Positions 19,301 through 28,156 of a DNA stretch of 64,000 nucleotides are shown here, piece after piece; the first letter of the stretch is position 1; each line of letters begins with the position of its first letter. Below the pieces are notes generated by a model. That model was given only the letters and a program-made list of their open reading frames with translations, searched no databases and was not told the origin of the DNA. Source of the DNA: Pedobacter sp. B4-66 (lineage in GTDB: Bacteria > Bacteroidota > Bacteroidia > Sphingobacteriales > Sphingobacteriaceae); NCBI RefSeq assembly GCF_018492665.1, contig NZ_JAFVME010000015.1:1-64000 (forward strand), given 5' to 3'. Position numbers and translations under genes: made by a program.

Positions 19301-19362
19301 TAAAATTAACTTCGTGCAATAATAACAAGCAGACATTAAAACCGCATTAAAGCCACATTAAA
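19301..19362 (-). promoter_or_regulatory. Three phased CATTAAA repeats upstream of tatA
   Basis: CATTAAA is at 19334-19340, 19345-19351 and 19356-19362, exactly 11 bases apart. On the minus strand a near -7 box TAATTTTA (19308-19301) lies 25 bases beyond. Phased 11-base direct repeats are the usual target of OmpR/PhoB-family regulators. The array could also serve the divergent ChrB-AraC gene at 19430. Confidence 0.45.
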
Positions 19363-19429
19363 GTTGAACAAGAAAAACAACTCCATTTCAACATAACGCC
19401 AAACAGAATACGTTACGTAACTTTAACCT

Positions 19430-20269
19430 ATGAACTGGATCACAAGAGAGCGCCCAAAAATAGACAGAATAGCATGCCCCTGGCTAATCAAAAATTTCAT
19501 TGATAAAGACGCCCACTTTTACTACGTACCCTTTGATCAAGTTATACAAAAGGCTGTCGAAATAAACGCAACACCATTCGACGTACCCGGCGTTGAGCTC
19601 ACCCATCAAAACGACCAATGCACCTTTGATGCACTCATAAAAAAGTACAACCTCAACGATCCCGCCCTAGACATAATGGCTCCAATTGTAAGAGGAGCAG
19701 ATACCGATCGTCATAATTTAGCAAGTCAGGCCTCAGGACTATGGGCAATAGCCTCCGGAATGGCCTACAACATTAAAAACGACCAGGAACTATTACAAGC
19801 CGGCATGGTAATATACGACGCATTATATACCTGGGCCAAACACCTACAAAACGTAAAGCATACAGAAAGCCCCGTTGAGCAACTATTAATAGAAGTATAT
19901 CAGAAGTTTCTTAAAAAAGGAAATACCGATAAAATCCCTACCTGGGCCACAGAACTAAAAACAATTATTCAAGATCAGATAGATACAAATTTAACCCTCA
20001 CACTCACCAACATATCCAGCAATCTAAACATAAACCCCACCTACCTATCCCGAGAATTCTCTAAATACTTCGACGACCTTTCCTTTGGCGAGTACATCAG
20101 AAAACTTCGCATCAATAAAGCGATCACCTATATGACCACCTCCGATTATTCCTTATCAGAAATCGCTTACCTAACCGGCTTTTCCGATCAAAGCCATTTT
20201 ACAAGAATCTTCAAGCTAGAAACAGGCCTAAAACCCTCCGAATACAGAAAAAACCCTCCTAAAAAGTAA
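19430..20269 (+). CDS. ChrB-type chromate resistance domain fused to AraC HTH
   Basis: 279 aa. Residues 1-150 match the ChrB C-terminal domain: WITRERPKIDRIACPWLIK, then FDVPGVELTHQNDQCTFD and IVRGADTDRHNLA. Residues from about 175 are an AraC/XylS double helix-turn-helix (LNINPTYLSREFSKYFDD and IAYLTGFSDQSHFTRIFK). In classical chr operons ChrB is a chromate-responsive activator. Here its sensor-like domain carries a DNA-binding domain of another family, so it is inferred to be the local chromate regulator. An imperfect -7 box (TAACTTTA, 19418-19425) lies 4 bases before the ATG, suggesting a very short leader. The chrA gene is 600 bases downstream. Confidence 0.85.
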   Translation: MNWITRERPKIDRIACPWLIKNFIDKDAHFYYVPFDQVIQKAVEINATPFDVPGVELTHQNDQCTFDALIKKYNLNDPALDIMAPIVRGADTDRHNLASQASGLWAIASGMAYNIKNDQELLQAGMVIYDALYTWAKHLQNVKHTESPVEQLLIEVYQKFLKKGNTDKIPTWATELKTIIQDQIDTNLTLTLTNISSNLNINPTYLSREFSKYFDDLSFGEYIRKLRINKAITYMTTSDYSLSEIAYLTGFSDQSHFTRIFKLETGLKPSEYRKNPPKK

Positions 20270-20331
20270 ATTCTATACCAGCAGTAAAATACGTTCTATT
20301 TTAGCTTTTATAAATGCTGTAGTCTTGTACT

Positions 20332-20853
20332 ATGAAAGCAAAACAACGCAAAACGATACTCTTTACTATACTTCTGTATGTCATTTTAAGCACAACCGCG
20401 ATAGCGCAACAACACCAAACTACCTATCCAAAAATAACCGGTTATGTTGGTATCGTACATCCTCTAGTATCCTTTAGTACCGATGGAACCCACACTAATT
20501 TTAAAGACAGTTACATAGTAGGCCTACCCATAGGCATAAACATCTGGAAAAGCGATAAAATTGGCTTCTCTAGTGAAATAGTGCCATTTATAAAAGCAAC
20601 CAGTACAAACAGTAAAGTCAACAATGTACTATTTCATCCGGGTATCCTGGTCGCACTTGGCGATGGCTTTACTTTCGCAGGGAGATTGGCATTCGAAACC
20701 TCTGGCAGATATGGCATTACCCCCGTATTCAATAAGGTAATAAAGAAAAACAAAGCCTGCAGTTACTTTGTTGCGATTCCCCTACCAGCTCGTTTCGGAA
20801 ACGACCAATCTTCAACCTATGGCATAGGCTTTCAGTTCGGAATTTCATTTTAA
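20332..20853 (+). CDS. Small outer-membrane-like protein between chromate genes
   Basis: 173 aa with a signal peptide ending in STTAIAQ. The body is short amphipathic strands (KITGYVGIVHPLVSF, GFTFAGRLAFETSGRYG) and it ends GIGFQFGISF with a terminal Phe, as in small beta-barrels. No family name can be given. It lies between the ChrB-AraC gene and chrA on the same strand, 14 bases before chrA, so it is probably part of the chromate operon. A role in outer membrane passage is a guess. Confidence 0.65.
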   Translation: MKAKQRKTILFTILLYVILSTTAIAQQHQTTYPKITGYVGIVHPLVSFSTDGTHTNFKDSYIVGLPIGINIWKSDKIGFSSEIVPFIKATSTNSKVNNVLFHPGILVALGDGFTFAGRLAFETSGRYGITPVFNKVIKKNKACSYFVAIPLPARFGNDQSSTYGIGFQFGISF

Positions 20854-20867
20854 TCAGCTTAACCATC

Positions 20868-22034
20868 ATGAAAAACACCCCCACATACAAACTCGCCAAT
20901 CTAGTTCTATACTTCTTAAAACTAGGCACCTGGGGCTTTGGCGGCCCTGTAGCTTTGGTTGGTTACATGCAACGAGACCTTGTTGAGCAAAAAAAATGGA
21001 TTTCGGAAGATGAATACAAAGAAGGCCTGGCGCTAGCGCAGCTTGCTCCCGGGCCCCTGGCTGCTCAACTAGGCATATATATAGGCTTTGTCCATTATGG
21101 ATTGCTAGGGGCAACATTAGCAGGCCTTGCTTTTGTAATACCCTCATTCATTATGGTAGTTATACTAGGGGTTGCATATAAACTTTATAGCGGTTTACCC
21201 GGCATGCAAGCTGTATTTTATGGAGTAAGTGCTTCTGTGATTGGCATTATCACTGTAAGTGCTTATAAACTCACCATTAAATCAGTAAGCAAATTGAATT
21301 TCGAAGCCATTAAATCAAACTGGTTACTTTGGGTATTTTACCTTACAGGTGTAATTATCACCGTAATAACCAAAAGAGAAGATGTTTTACTTTTCATAGC
21401 TTGTGGCCTAATTTACATGATGGTTAAAGCTCCACCAAAATGGATTAAACAACCCGCCTCTGCCCCTTCTGTGATTTTAGTAAGCATCGGTTTTTGGCAA
21501 TATGAGAGCAAAACACTGCAAGAGATTGGCTTGTTTTTCCTTAAAGCAGGCGCATTTGTATTTGGTAGCGGACTTGCTATAGTCCCTTTTTTGCATGGAG
21601 GGGTAGTTCAGGAATTCGGATGGCTTAATGAACAAGAGTTTTTAGATTCGGTCGCAGTGGCAATGATTAGCCCTGGCCCTGTTGTGATCACTGTTGCTTT
21701 TATTGGATATCTGGTGGCAGGTTTCCCAGGCGCCTGTGTTGCAGCACTGGCTACCTTTTTACCTTGTTATCTTTTTACCGTCGCCCTTGCGCCTTCTTTC
21801 AAAAAAATCGCCAAAAACCCCAGCATCAAAGCATTTGTAGATGGCATTACCGGCGCTGTAATTGGTGCACTCGTGGGCGCAGTAATCATTATTGCAACGC
21901 GTGCAATTGTAGATATTCCTACAACTGCAATCGCGCTGTTTTCTATATTAGCTTTAATTTACGTTAAGCAAATGAAAGAACCCTACCTCATATTGGCTTC
22001 GGCAGTAGCTGGTGTATTGATAAATCTTATCTAA
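20868..22034 (+). CDS. chrA: Chromate transporter ChrA
   Basis: 388 aa, the long-chain two-domain form. The first CHR domain has LGTWGFGGPVALVGYMQRDL, with LAQLAPGPLAAQLG after it. The second has KAGAFVFGSGLAIVPFLHGG with AMISPGPVVITVAFIGY. It has ten or more membrane segments. ChrA expels chromate from the cytoplasm. The gene ends in a 4-base convergent overlap with the HMA-AraC gene. The + strand composition switches from C-rich to G-rich at about this gene's start. Confidence 0.93.
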   Translation: MKNTPTYKLANLVLYFLKLGTWGFGGPVALVGYMQRDLVEQKKWISEDEYKEGLALAQLAPGPLAAQLGIYIGFVHYGLLGATLAGLAFVIPSFIMVVILGVAYKLYSGLPGMQAVFYGVSASVIGIITVSAYKLTIKSVSKLNFEAIKSNWLLWVFYLTGVIITVITKREDVLLFIACGLIYMMVKAPPKWIKQPASAPSVILVSIGFWQYESKTLQEIGLFFLKAGAFVFGSGLAIVPFLHGGVVQEFGWLNEQEFLDSVAVAMISPGPVVITVAFIGYLVAGFPGACVAALATFLPCYLFTVALAPSFKKIAKNPSIKAFVDGITGAVIGALVGAVIIIATRAIVDIPTTAIALFSILALIYVKQMKEPYLILASAVAGVLINLI

Positions 22035-22597
22035 GTCAATTTATCAATAGGCTTCCTGTTTGCAATGGATGAAGCTTTGTATTTACTTGGCGAAAGTCCG
22101 GTTAAGGATTTAAATTGCGCTGACAAGTGGGCACTGCTGCTATATCCCATTTTAAAGGATATTTCATTCAGGTTTAGTTCGCCATACTCTAACAGCTCCT
22201 TTACCTTTTCTACTTTTTGCTGAATGATGTATTTCTCGATGGTTAAACCCTCTGATTCTGAGAATAATCTACTCAGATAATTATAGTCTTTATTCAACTT
22301 ATCAGCTACCAAATGCATCAAACTTTGATTGATTTCGCCTAAATCAGAATAGTGAACCAAATTAATTACTTCATTTTTAATTTGCTCTACCAATTGATTT
22401 TTCTCCTTTTGGATAAGCTCAAAACCTAATGCCTGAAATTCGAAAGCAATGTCTTTTAATTGTTCGGGATTAGGATCCGGAATAACATCCACTTTTCCTA
22501 AAGTAATTTGTTTTACAGAAAAACCAAGGTTTTGTAAACGCTCATCAACGATCATAATGCAACGGTCGCAAACCATATTTTTTACATACAATGTCAT
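22031..22597 (-). CDS. HMA-like metal-binding domain fused to AraC HTH
   Basis: 188 aa. The first 65 or so residues look like a heavy-metal-associated domain with a CxxC motif (MVCDRCIMIVDERL, Cys10 and Cys13). The C-terminal half is an AraC double helix-turn-helix (KDYNYLSRLFSESEG and ISFKMGYSSSAHLSAQFK). It lies downstream of copA and the CopZ-like gene on the same strand. A copper- or metal-sensing regulator of that operon is the natural reading, but it is not shown by the sequence alone. Confidence 0.85.
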   Translation of the reverse strand: MTLYVKNMVCDRCIMIVDERLQNLGFSVKQITLGKVDVIPDPNPEQLKDIAFEFQALGFELIQKEKNQLVEQIKNEVINLVHYSDLGEINQSLMHLVADKLNKDYNYLSRLFSESEGLTIEKYIIQQKVEKVKELLEYGELNLNEISFKMGYSSSAHLSAQFKSLTGLSPSKYKASSIANRKPIDKLT

Positions 22598-22642
22598 ATT
22601 TTCTGTGTTAATTCTTTCTGGTTGATGTATCTTCTTTAGTAC

Positions 22643-22855
22643 TTATATTTCTTCAGCCTTATAACCAGCTTTCTCTAAGGTAGCAATTATTTCTGTGGCT
22701 TTAAGGTCGTCCTCAGCTTCTACTTTCAGTATTTTATCAGGGTTTACCGTATCTACTTCCCAGTTTTCTATTTCGTTTAAGCCGTTTAAGTGAGGTGTTA
22801 CCGTTGCGATACAACCACTACATTTGATATTTGTTTTGAATTTTAAAGTTTGCAT
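22643..22855 (-). CDS. CopZ-like heavy-metal-associated domain protein
   Basis: 70 aa, a single HMA domain with KCSGCIATVTPHL. The two cysteines bind Cu(I) or a similar ion. Such small proteins pass copper to a P-type ATPase or regulator. It lies between copA and the HMA-AraC gene, all on one strand. The copper-chaperone name is by family and context. Confidence 0.88.
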   Translation of the reverse strand: MQTLKFKTNIKCSGCIATVTPHLNGLNEIENWEVDTVNPDKILKVEAEDDLKATEIIATLEKAGYKAEEI

Positions 22856-22920
22856 ATTTTTTGAATTTAATTGTTGTTATTATGTTATGTTTTTTGAATT
22901 ATTAGTTTTTTTAAAGCTCT

Positions 22921-22949
22921 CGTCATCCTAAATTTATTTCAGGATGACG
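22921..22949. repeat. GTCATCC-type hairpin repeat between copA and the CopZ-like gene
   Basis: CGTCATCCT and AGGATGACG form a perfect 9-base stem around an 11-base AT-rich loop. The same CGTCATCCT...ATTTATTT core recurs at 61199. It may damp read-through from copA, but no T run follows on the minus strand. Confidence 0.5.
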
Positions 22950-22972
22950 CTGAACAGATATCCCACTCGCCT

Positions 22973-25225
22973 TTACAGCTTTGCGAATTTCAATCGCAAG
23001 CTATTACTCACTACCGATATTGAGCTTAAAGCCATCGCCGCACCTGCAATCATTGGGTTCAATAAAAACCCGTTAACCGGATACAGTACCCCTGCTGCAA
23101 TCGGAATCCCTATTAGGTTGTAAATAAACGCCCAGAACAAGTTCTGCTTAATAGTCCTTACCGTTTTCTTAGACAACTGCAGCGCCTTTGGAACTTGCAA
23201 TAAATCCGAAGATATTAGCGTGATTTTGGCCACATCGATGGCAATATCAGAACCTCTGCCCATCGCTATCGACACATTGGATTGTGCCAGCGCCTGACTG
23301 TCGTTTATTCCATCGCCAATCATGGCAACTATCTTTCCTTCGGCCTGTAGTTTTTTAACAAAATCAGCCTTATCAGAAGGCAATACTTCGGCCATATAGT
23401 TGGTAATCCCTGCCGTTGCAGCTACCGCAGCCGCAGTTTGTTTATTGTCGCCGGTAAGCATATAAACCTCAATACCTTGCTTAATCAATCTAGCAACAGC
23501 TTCTTTTGAGCCTTTCTTTATCTGATCGGCAATTGATACCACAGCTAATACTTGTGTTTCGTTGGCAAAGTAAATTACAGTTTGAGCCTGATCTTGTAAC
23601 ACTTTAGCTTGCGTTTTCAATTCATTGGATATAACCTGATTGTGATCAACCAATATCTTATGACTTCCGGCCCAGTACTTTTTACCGTTATACACTGCCG
23701 ATACGCCTTTACCAGTTAAGCTATCGAAATCTGTAATACTGACAGGTTTTACATCATCCTTTTTAAGTCTGTTTAAATCCTCTTTAAGACTGTTAAAAAT
23801 TGCTTCGGCCAATGGGTGCTCTGAGCTTTGTTCCATAGCGGCAAATATTTGCTTTAACTGATCCACGTTTTCAGGCAAATTATCAGTCCAATGGATAGAT
23901 GTAACCTCTGGTTTACCCTCTGTAATGGTTCCGGTTTTATCTAAAACAATGGCGTTTACTTTGTAGCCAAGTTCAAGTGCTTCGGCATCTTTAATTAAAA
24001 TACCGCTCTCTGCACCCTTGCCTATTCCAACCATAATTGCTGTCGGTGTTGCAAGTCCTAACGCACAAGGACAAGCAATCACCAATACAGTAACCATAGC
24101 GAGTAGCCCTTGTGTAAAGGCATGTTCCCCGCCAAATAACAACCACACACCCAGGGTGATAATTGCAATCAACATTACTATTGGTACAAATATTCCCGCT
24201 ACTTTATCAACCAGTTTTTGAACCGGTGCTTTAGAGCCCTGTGCTTCTTGTACCAGCTGAATAATGTGTGCCAGCATAGTTTCGCTACCAACTTTTTCTG
24301 CTATGAAACGGAAACTACCTTTTTGGTTAATGGTTCCGGCGAAAACACTATCGTCTTTTTGCTTAGAAACGGCCACAGGCTCTCCGGTAATCATGCTTTC
24401 ATCTACAAAAGAACTTCCTTCGTAAACCTTACCGTCTACAGGGATTTTCTCGCCCGATCTAACCAACAGTTTATCACCAGTTTTAACATCAGCTACCTGA
24501 ATTTCTTTTTCGCCATCTTCGGTAACAAGTATCACCGTTTTTGGCTGTAACCCAATTAGTTTCTTAATGGCAGATGAAGTGTTTGATTTAGCACGTTCTT
24601 CAAGCAATTTACCTAGCATGATAAACACGATTACTACAGCGGCAGCTTCGTAATACACATGTGGATGTAGTCCTCTGTGGTGCCAAAACTCAGGATAAAA
24701 TGTATTAAACACACTGAAAATGAAGGCAATTCCGGTGCTTAATGCAACCAGTGTATCCATATTCGCCTTGCTGTGTTTTGCTTGTTTAAAGGCATTTATA
24801 AAGAAGTTTTTACCGAAGTAAAAAACTACTGGTGCCGATAAAACCAACATAATGTAGTTTCCATAAGGCATATCCATAAAAAACATGCCTATTATTACTA
24901 TAGGTATGGTTAATATTCCTGCGGCAATGATTCTCTTTTTTAATGCTTTATAATTGTCGGCCTGTACTTGTTCTTGTTTTTCGTTTCCTTTATCAGTATC
25001 CAGAATTAAGTCGTACCCTACCGATTGAACTGCTTTCTGCATTCCTTCTGGCTGTATTACATCTGCATCATAAGTAACTTTTACCTTTTGGGTTGCATAG
25101 TTTACCTCAGCTTGTTTTACACCGGTTTGTGCACCTATCATAGATTCAACACTAACCGCACAGCTGGCACAAGTCATCCCCAACACGGGAAAAGAAATTG
25201 TTTCTATATTTTCTTGTAAAGCCAT
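22973..25225 (-). CDS. copA: Copper-translocating P-type ATPase
   Basis: 750 aa. One N-terminal HMA domain has GMTCASC (Cys19, Cys22). P1B membrane segments include the CPC motif in ACPCALGLATPTA. The other motifs are the TGEPV phosphatase loop, the phosphorylation site DKTGT, the SEHPLAEA nucleotide-binding motif and GDGINDSQAL. CPC with this order is the P1B-1 type, which exports Cu(I). It heads a minus-strand operon with the CopZ-like and HMA-AraC genes. Its likely -7 promoter box is at 25246-25253. Confidence 0.95.
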   Translation of the reverse strand: MALQENIETISFPVLGMTCASCAVSVESMIGAQTGVKQAEVNYATQKVKVTYDADVIQPEGMQKAVQSVGYDLILDTDKGNEKQEQVQADNYKALKKRIIAAGILTIPIVIIGMFFMDMPYGNYIMLVLSAPVVFYFGKNFFINAFKQAKHSKANMDTLVALSTGIAFIFSVFNTFYPEFWHHRGLHPHVYYEAAAVVIVFIMLGKLLEERAKSNTSSAIKKLIGLQPKTVILVTEDGEKEIQVADVKTGDKLLVRSGEKIPVDGKVYEGSSFVDESMITGEPVAVSKQKDDSVFAGTINQKGSFRFIAEKVGSETMLAHIIQLVQEAQGSKAPVQKLVDKVAGIFVPIVMLIAIITLGVWLLFGGEHAFTQGLLAMVTVLVIACPCALGLATPTAIMVGIGKGAESGILIKDAEALELGYKVNAIVLDKTGTITEGKPEVTSIHWTDNLPENVDQLKQIFAAMEQSSEHPLAEAIFNSLKEDLNRLKKDDVKPVSITDFDSLTGKGVSAVYNGKKYWAGSHKILVDHNQVISNELKTQAKVLQDQAQTVIYFANETQVLAVVSIADQIKKGSKEAVARLIKQGIEVYMLTGDNKQTAAAVAATAGITNYMAEVLPSDKADFVKKLQAEGKIVAMIGDGINDSQALAQSNVSIAMGRGSDIAIDVAKITLISSDLLQVPKALQLSKKTVRTIKQNLFWAFIYNLIGIPIAAGVLYPVNGFLLNPMIAGAAMALSSISVVSNSLRLKFAKL

Positions 25226-25245
25226 AATCTTAATTATTTATAATA

Positions 25246-25253
25246 CAAAGGTA
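25246..25253 (-). promoter_or_regulatory. Likely -7 promoter box for copA
   Basis: Minus-strand TACCTTTG fits TAnnTTTG and lies 20 bases before the copA ATG at 25225. No clear -33 element was found. Confidence 0.4.
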
Positions 25254-25350
25254 CTATGGCTGGTCTTGGGAGGGCTTATATAATATGGTGTTTAATTTAT
25301 ATAATTTGGAGACTGAATAAAACACCATTAAAGAATAAAAATGGATATGA

Positions 25351-25542
25351 AATTATTTCCCTAAATTGGAAGTCAAACAAATCCTCCTCCGGCATGCAAA
25401 AAAACAGGTTACTTCTTACCTTCATATTCTTGTTATCACTAACGGAATTACTGAAAAAGAAATGCCTGCCTGGAATGGCACCAGTAGTACTGAGAATATC
25501 AGCAAACTTGCAGATTTCATCAATGAAAGATCAAAGAAGTAA
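25351..25542 (+). pseudogene. Possible relic of a c-type cytochrome C-terminus
   Basis: After a stop at 25348-25350, one frame reads ITNGITEKEMPAWNGTSSTE then NISKLADFINERSKK and stops at 25540. This resembles the end of a small cytochrome c domain, where MPAW carries the distal Met ligand and a final helix follows. No CxxCH haem site, start codon or signal peptide remains upstream. It is probably a decayed fragment between copA and the YdeI-type gene. The rest of 25226-25559 holds only the copA promoter region. Confidence 0.35.
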
Positions 25543-25559
25543 TAACAAAACTATAAAAA

Positions 25560-26174
25560 ATGTCAGCATTTAATCCAGCATTCGATGAATACATTGCAAA
25601 ATCTGCAGATTTTGCAAAACCCATTCTTAACTATTTACGGGAAATCATACATGAGACCTGCCCAGAAGCAGAAGAAATTATTAAATGGGGTTACCCCCAC
25701 TTTGATTACAAAGCAGATATGATGCTTATTCTAGCTGCTGCAAAAACCCATTGTAGCTTCAGCCTTTACAAAGCGGAGTTAATGCACGATCCCAAAGTGA
25801 TTGCAAGTGTAAAAGCTGGGCAAAAAATGGGATTTATGGTAAAACTTAAATCGTTAGCAGATTTACCTTCAAAGGAAATACTGGTCGCTTACATCAAAGA
25901 AGCGATGGAATTGAATGAAAAAGGTATAAAAAAGCCTAAGCCTCAAAAAGCCGAAGCACCTAACGTCATTGAAATACCTGATTATTTTGCAGCGGCTCTG
26001 GCACTACACCCAGAAGCTAGAGCAATTTTTGAAAGCAAATCACCCTCTTTTAGAAAGGACTATCTGGTTTGGATAATTGACGCCAAAACAGAAGCCACCA
26101 GGCAAAAAAGAATGGAACAAGCTTTAGAATGGATTGCCCAAGGAAAAGGTAGGTTCTGGCAATATGCTAAGTAA
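25560..26174 (+). CDS. YdeI/OmdA-type protein with DUF1801 domain
   Basis: 204 aa. The N-terminal DUF1801-like half (INxxxP pattern ILNYLREIIHETCPEAEEII, then KWGYPHFDYKADMMLILAAA) is joined to a C-terminal YdeI/OmpD-associated (OmdA) domain: IPDYFAAALALHPEARAIFE, then RKDYLVWIIDAKTEATRQKR. It is soluble and cytoplasmic. Family members are linked to stress and bacteriocin protection, but the biochemistry is unclear. Confidence 0.85.
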   Translation: MSAFNPAFDEYIAKSADFAKPILNYLREIIHETCPEAEEIIKWGYPHFDYKADMMLILAAAKTHCSFSLYKAELMHDPKVIASVKAGQKMGFMVKLKSLADLPSKEILVAYIKEAMELNEKGIKKPKPQKAEAPNVIEIPDYFAAALALHPEARAIFESKSPSFRKDYLVWIIDAKTEATRQKRMEQALEWIAQGKGRFWQYAK

Positions 26175-26185
26175 TTATATACTTA

Positions 26186-26818
26186 TCAATTCAATTTCCC
26201 GGTTAATACCAAGTCGGTAATCATTAAACCATCTTTATCTGGAGAAGTAAAACGCTTTAAATTGATGACTTCAAAGTTATTCTCAAAGAAAGCTTTAGAC
26301 AAGTAGTCTTCCTGATGGTAATTTATCCAAACCTGATCGCCGGTGCTTGATATTTGATATTTAGATTTGCAATCATCGTTCCCTTCCATAGTGCTTAAGT
26401 AAAGCACACCACCTGGTTTTAACAATCGTGATGCGTTAGCAATTAAATCAATAGCTTCCTTACGTGTTAAATAGGGCAAGCAAAAGCCACATGTGATCCC
26501 ATCAAATTTCTGTTCAATAGTGTCAATATCACGGCAGTCCATTTGCTGAAATGTAGCGTTAGGATTATTATTCTGGGCAAGATCGAGCATATTTAGAGAG
26601 AGGTCAATTCCTAAAATTTGGTAATCAGGCCTCCTATCCAACAAGTATTTGGTGATGTTCCCAGGGCCGCAGGCGATATCCAAAATACTGACATCATCAG
26701 TCGCTATATTATCGCAAAAGAGGTTGAATGTTTCGGCAAACATACTGACATCCATAAACTTATCCTGGTATATTTTTGCAGACTTATCGAATGCCTCGGC
26801 CGGTTTTAATATTTTCAT
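26186..26818 (-). CDS. Class I SAM-dependent methyltransferase
   Basis: 210 aa. Motif I is VSILDIACGPGNITKYLL, then the acidic end of strand 2 (ILGIDLSLNMLDLA), motif II/III (QMDCRDIDTIEQKFDGITC) and LLKPGGVLYLST. This is the methyltransf_25/11 type fold. The substrate is unknown. It is convergent with the YdeI-type gene, with 11 bases between, and divergent from the efflux pump gene. Confidence 0.9.
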   Translation of the reverse strand: MKILKPAEAFDKSAKIYQDKFMDVSMFAETFNLFCDNIATDDVSILDIACGPGNITKYLLDRRPDYQILGIDLSLNMLDLAQNNNPNATFQQMDCRDIDTIEQKFDGITCGFCLPYLTRKEAIDLIANASRLLKPGGVLYLSTMEGNDDCKSKYQISSTGDQVWINYHQEDYLSKAFFENNFEVINLKRFTSPDKDGLMITDLVLTGKLN

Positions 26819-26916
26819 ACTATTATTGATAACTATATACTCTTAAAGCTAAGACAAAAAAATAATTATCTCCGCATTTATACTCGTATGTGACAGATAG
26901 CCCATCTTCAAATACT

Positions 26917-26924
26917 TACTTTTG
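26917..26924 (+). promoter_or_regulatory. -7 box almost at the efflux pump start
   Basis: TACTTTTG fits TAnnTTTG and ends only 4 bases before the ATG at 26929, so the transcript may be leaderless or nearly so. This supports the ATG over the in-frame GTG at 26890. Confidence 0.4.
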
Positions 26925-26928
26925 TAGC

Positions 26929-28134
26929 ATGACGCAAAAAAGATATCTGTTCTTAATTTTAATACTTGGTTCGTTAACTGCTCTTGGCCCCTTTTCTATT
27001 GATATGTATTTGCCGGGTTTTAAGGCTATAGCCAAAGATCTTGGTACCAGTGAGGCAAAAGTTGCGTGGTCGTTATCTAGTTATTTCATCGGTATTTCGG
27101 CAGGACAGTTGCTTTACGGCCCATTATTAGATCGTTTCGGCAGAAAGAAGCCTTTGTTTATTGGTTTGCTGGTTTATATTTTGGCATCTGCCGGATGTAC
27201 CTTGGCTAAAGATATTGATTCATTTATTATATTAAGATTTGTACAAGCAATTGGAAGCTGTGCGGCTACTGTGGCTTCGGTAGCTATGGTCCGAGATTTG
27301 TTTCCGGTTAGCGAAAATGCTAAGGTTTTTGCATTGCTAATGCTGGTTCTCAGTGTTTCGCCAATGATAGCACCTACCGTAGGTGGTTACGTTACAGTGG
27401 CTTTTGGCTGGCATACTGTTTTCTTGATTTTACTTGGCTTGGGCTTGTTTAATCTTATAGCCAGCTGGCTTTGGTTGCCCGAAAGTTATAAGGCTGACAC
27501 TACGATGTCATTAAAACCTAAACCAATAATAACCAACTTTTTAAAGGTGTTACGTGAACCTCAGTTTTACACTTATGCGTTTACTGGCGGAATGGCATTT
27601 GCAGGTTTGTTTGTATATATTACGAGTTCCCCTATTTTATTTATGTCGTTATTTAAGGTAAAGGAGGAGATTTACGGGTGGATTTTCGCCTTTCTTTCGG
27701 CAGGATTTATTGGTGCTAGTCAGGTTAATACGCTTATGCTGAAGCGATATAAAAGTGAGCAATTGATTTTTGCTGCTATAATAGGACAGGTAGTTACTGT
27801 TTTGATGTTTTTAATTGGTAGTATTAATGGCTGGTTCGGTCTTGCCGAAACTGTTGGATTCTTGTTTTTATTCTTGTGTTGCTTAGGGGTTGCCAATCCA
27901 AATGCAGCTGCGCTGTCGCTTGCGCCTTTTTCTAAGAATGCAGGTAGTGCTTCCGCCTTGATGGGTGCTCTTCAAATGGGCTTAGGAGCGCTTGCTTCGG
28001 CATGTGTTGGCTTTTTTGAGCAGACTTCGGCTGTGCCAATGGTAGCAATTATGACCGGAACTTCGGTTATTGCGCTCACTATTTTAACTGTTGGAAGAAG
28101 AAATATTATTTCCAATCCTGCTCCTCTAGTGTAA
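26929..28134 (+). CDS. Bcr/CflA-family drug efflux MFS transporter
   Basis: About 401 aa from the ATG at 26929 (MTQKRYLFLI); the upstream GTG at 26890 lies before the promoter box. Twelve membrane segments. ALGPFSIDMYLPGFKAIAKD is the Bcr/CflA N-terminal signature, and the loop 2-3 motif is GPLLDRFGRKKPLFIGLLVY. This is a proton-driven exporter of drugs such as bicyclomycin or chloramphenicol in this family. Coding DNA here is T/G-rich on the + strand. Confidence 0.9.
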   Translation: MTQKRYLFLILILGSLTALGPFSIDMYLPGFKAIAKDLGTSEAKVAWSLSSYFIGISAGQLLYGPLLDRFGRKKPLFIGLLVYILASAGCTLAKDIDSFIILRFVQAIGSCAATVASVAMVRDLFPVSENAKVFALLMLVLSVSPMIAPTVGGYVTVAFGWHTVFLILLGLGLFNLIASWLWLPESYKADTTMSLKPKPIITNFLKVLREPQFYTYAFTGGMAFAGLFVYITSSPILFMSLFKVKEEIYGWIFAFLSAGFIGASQVNTLMLKRYKSEQLIFAAIIGQVVTVLMFLIGSINGWFGLAETVGFLFLFLCCLGVANPNAAALSLAPFSKNAGSASALMGALQMGLGALASACVGFFEQTSAVPMVAIMTGTSVIALTILTVGRRNIISNPAPLV

Positions 28135-28156
28135 AAATCTCTTCTACAGTTTTTTT

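Noticed and set aside
22921..22949. Hairpin as an intrinsic terminator of copA
   Set aside because: The stem is perfect but no T run follows it on the minus strand, and a related element lies elsewhere, so a dispersed repeat fits better.
25256..25573. Open frame of 105 codons between copA and the YdeI-type gene
   Set aside because: It has no protein-like pattern, overlaps the copA promoter region and the next gene's start, and another frame of the same DNA holds the cytochrome-like fragment.
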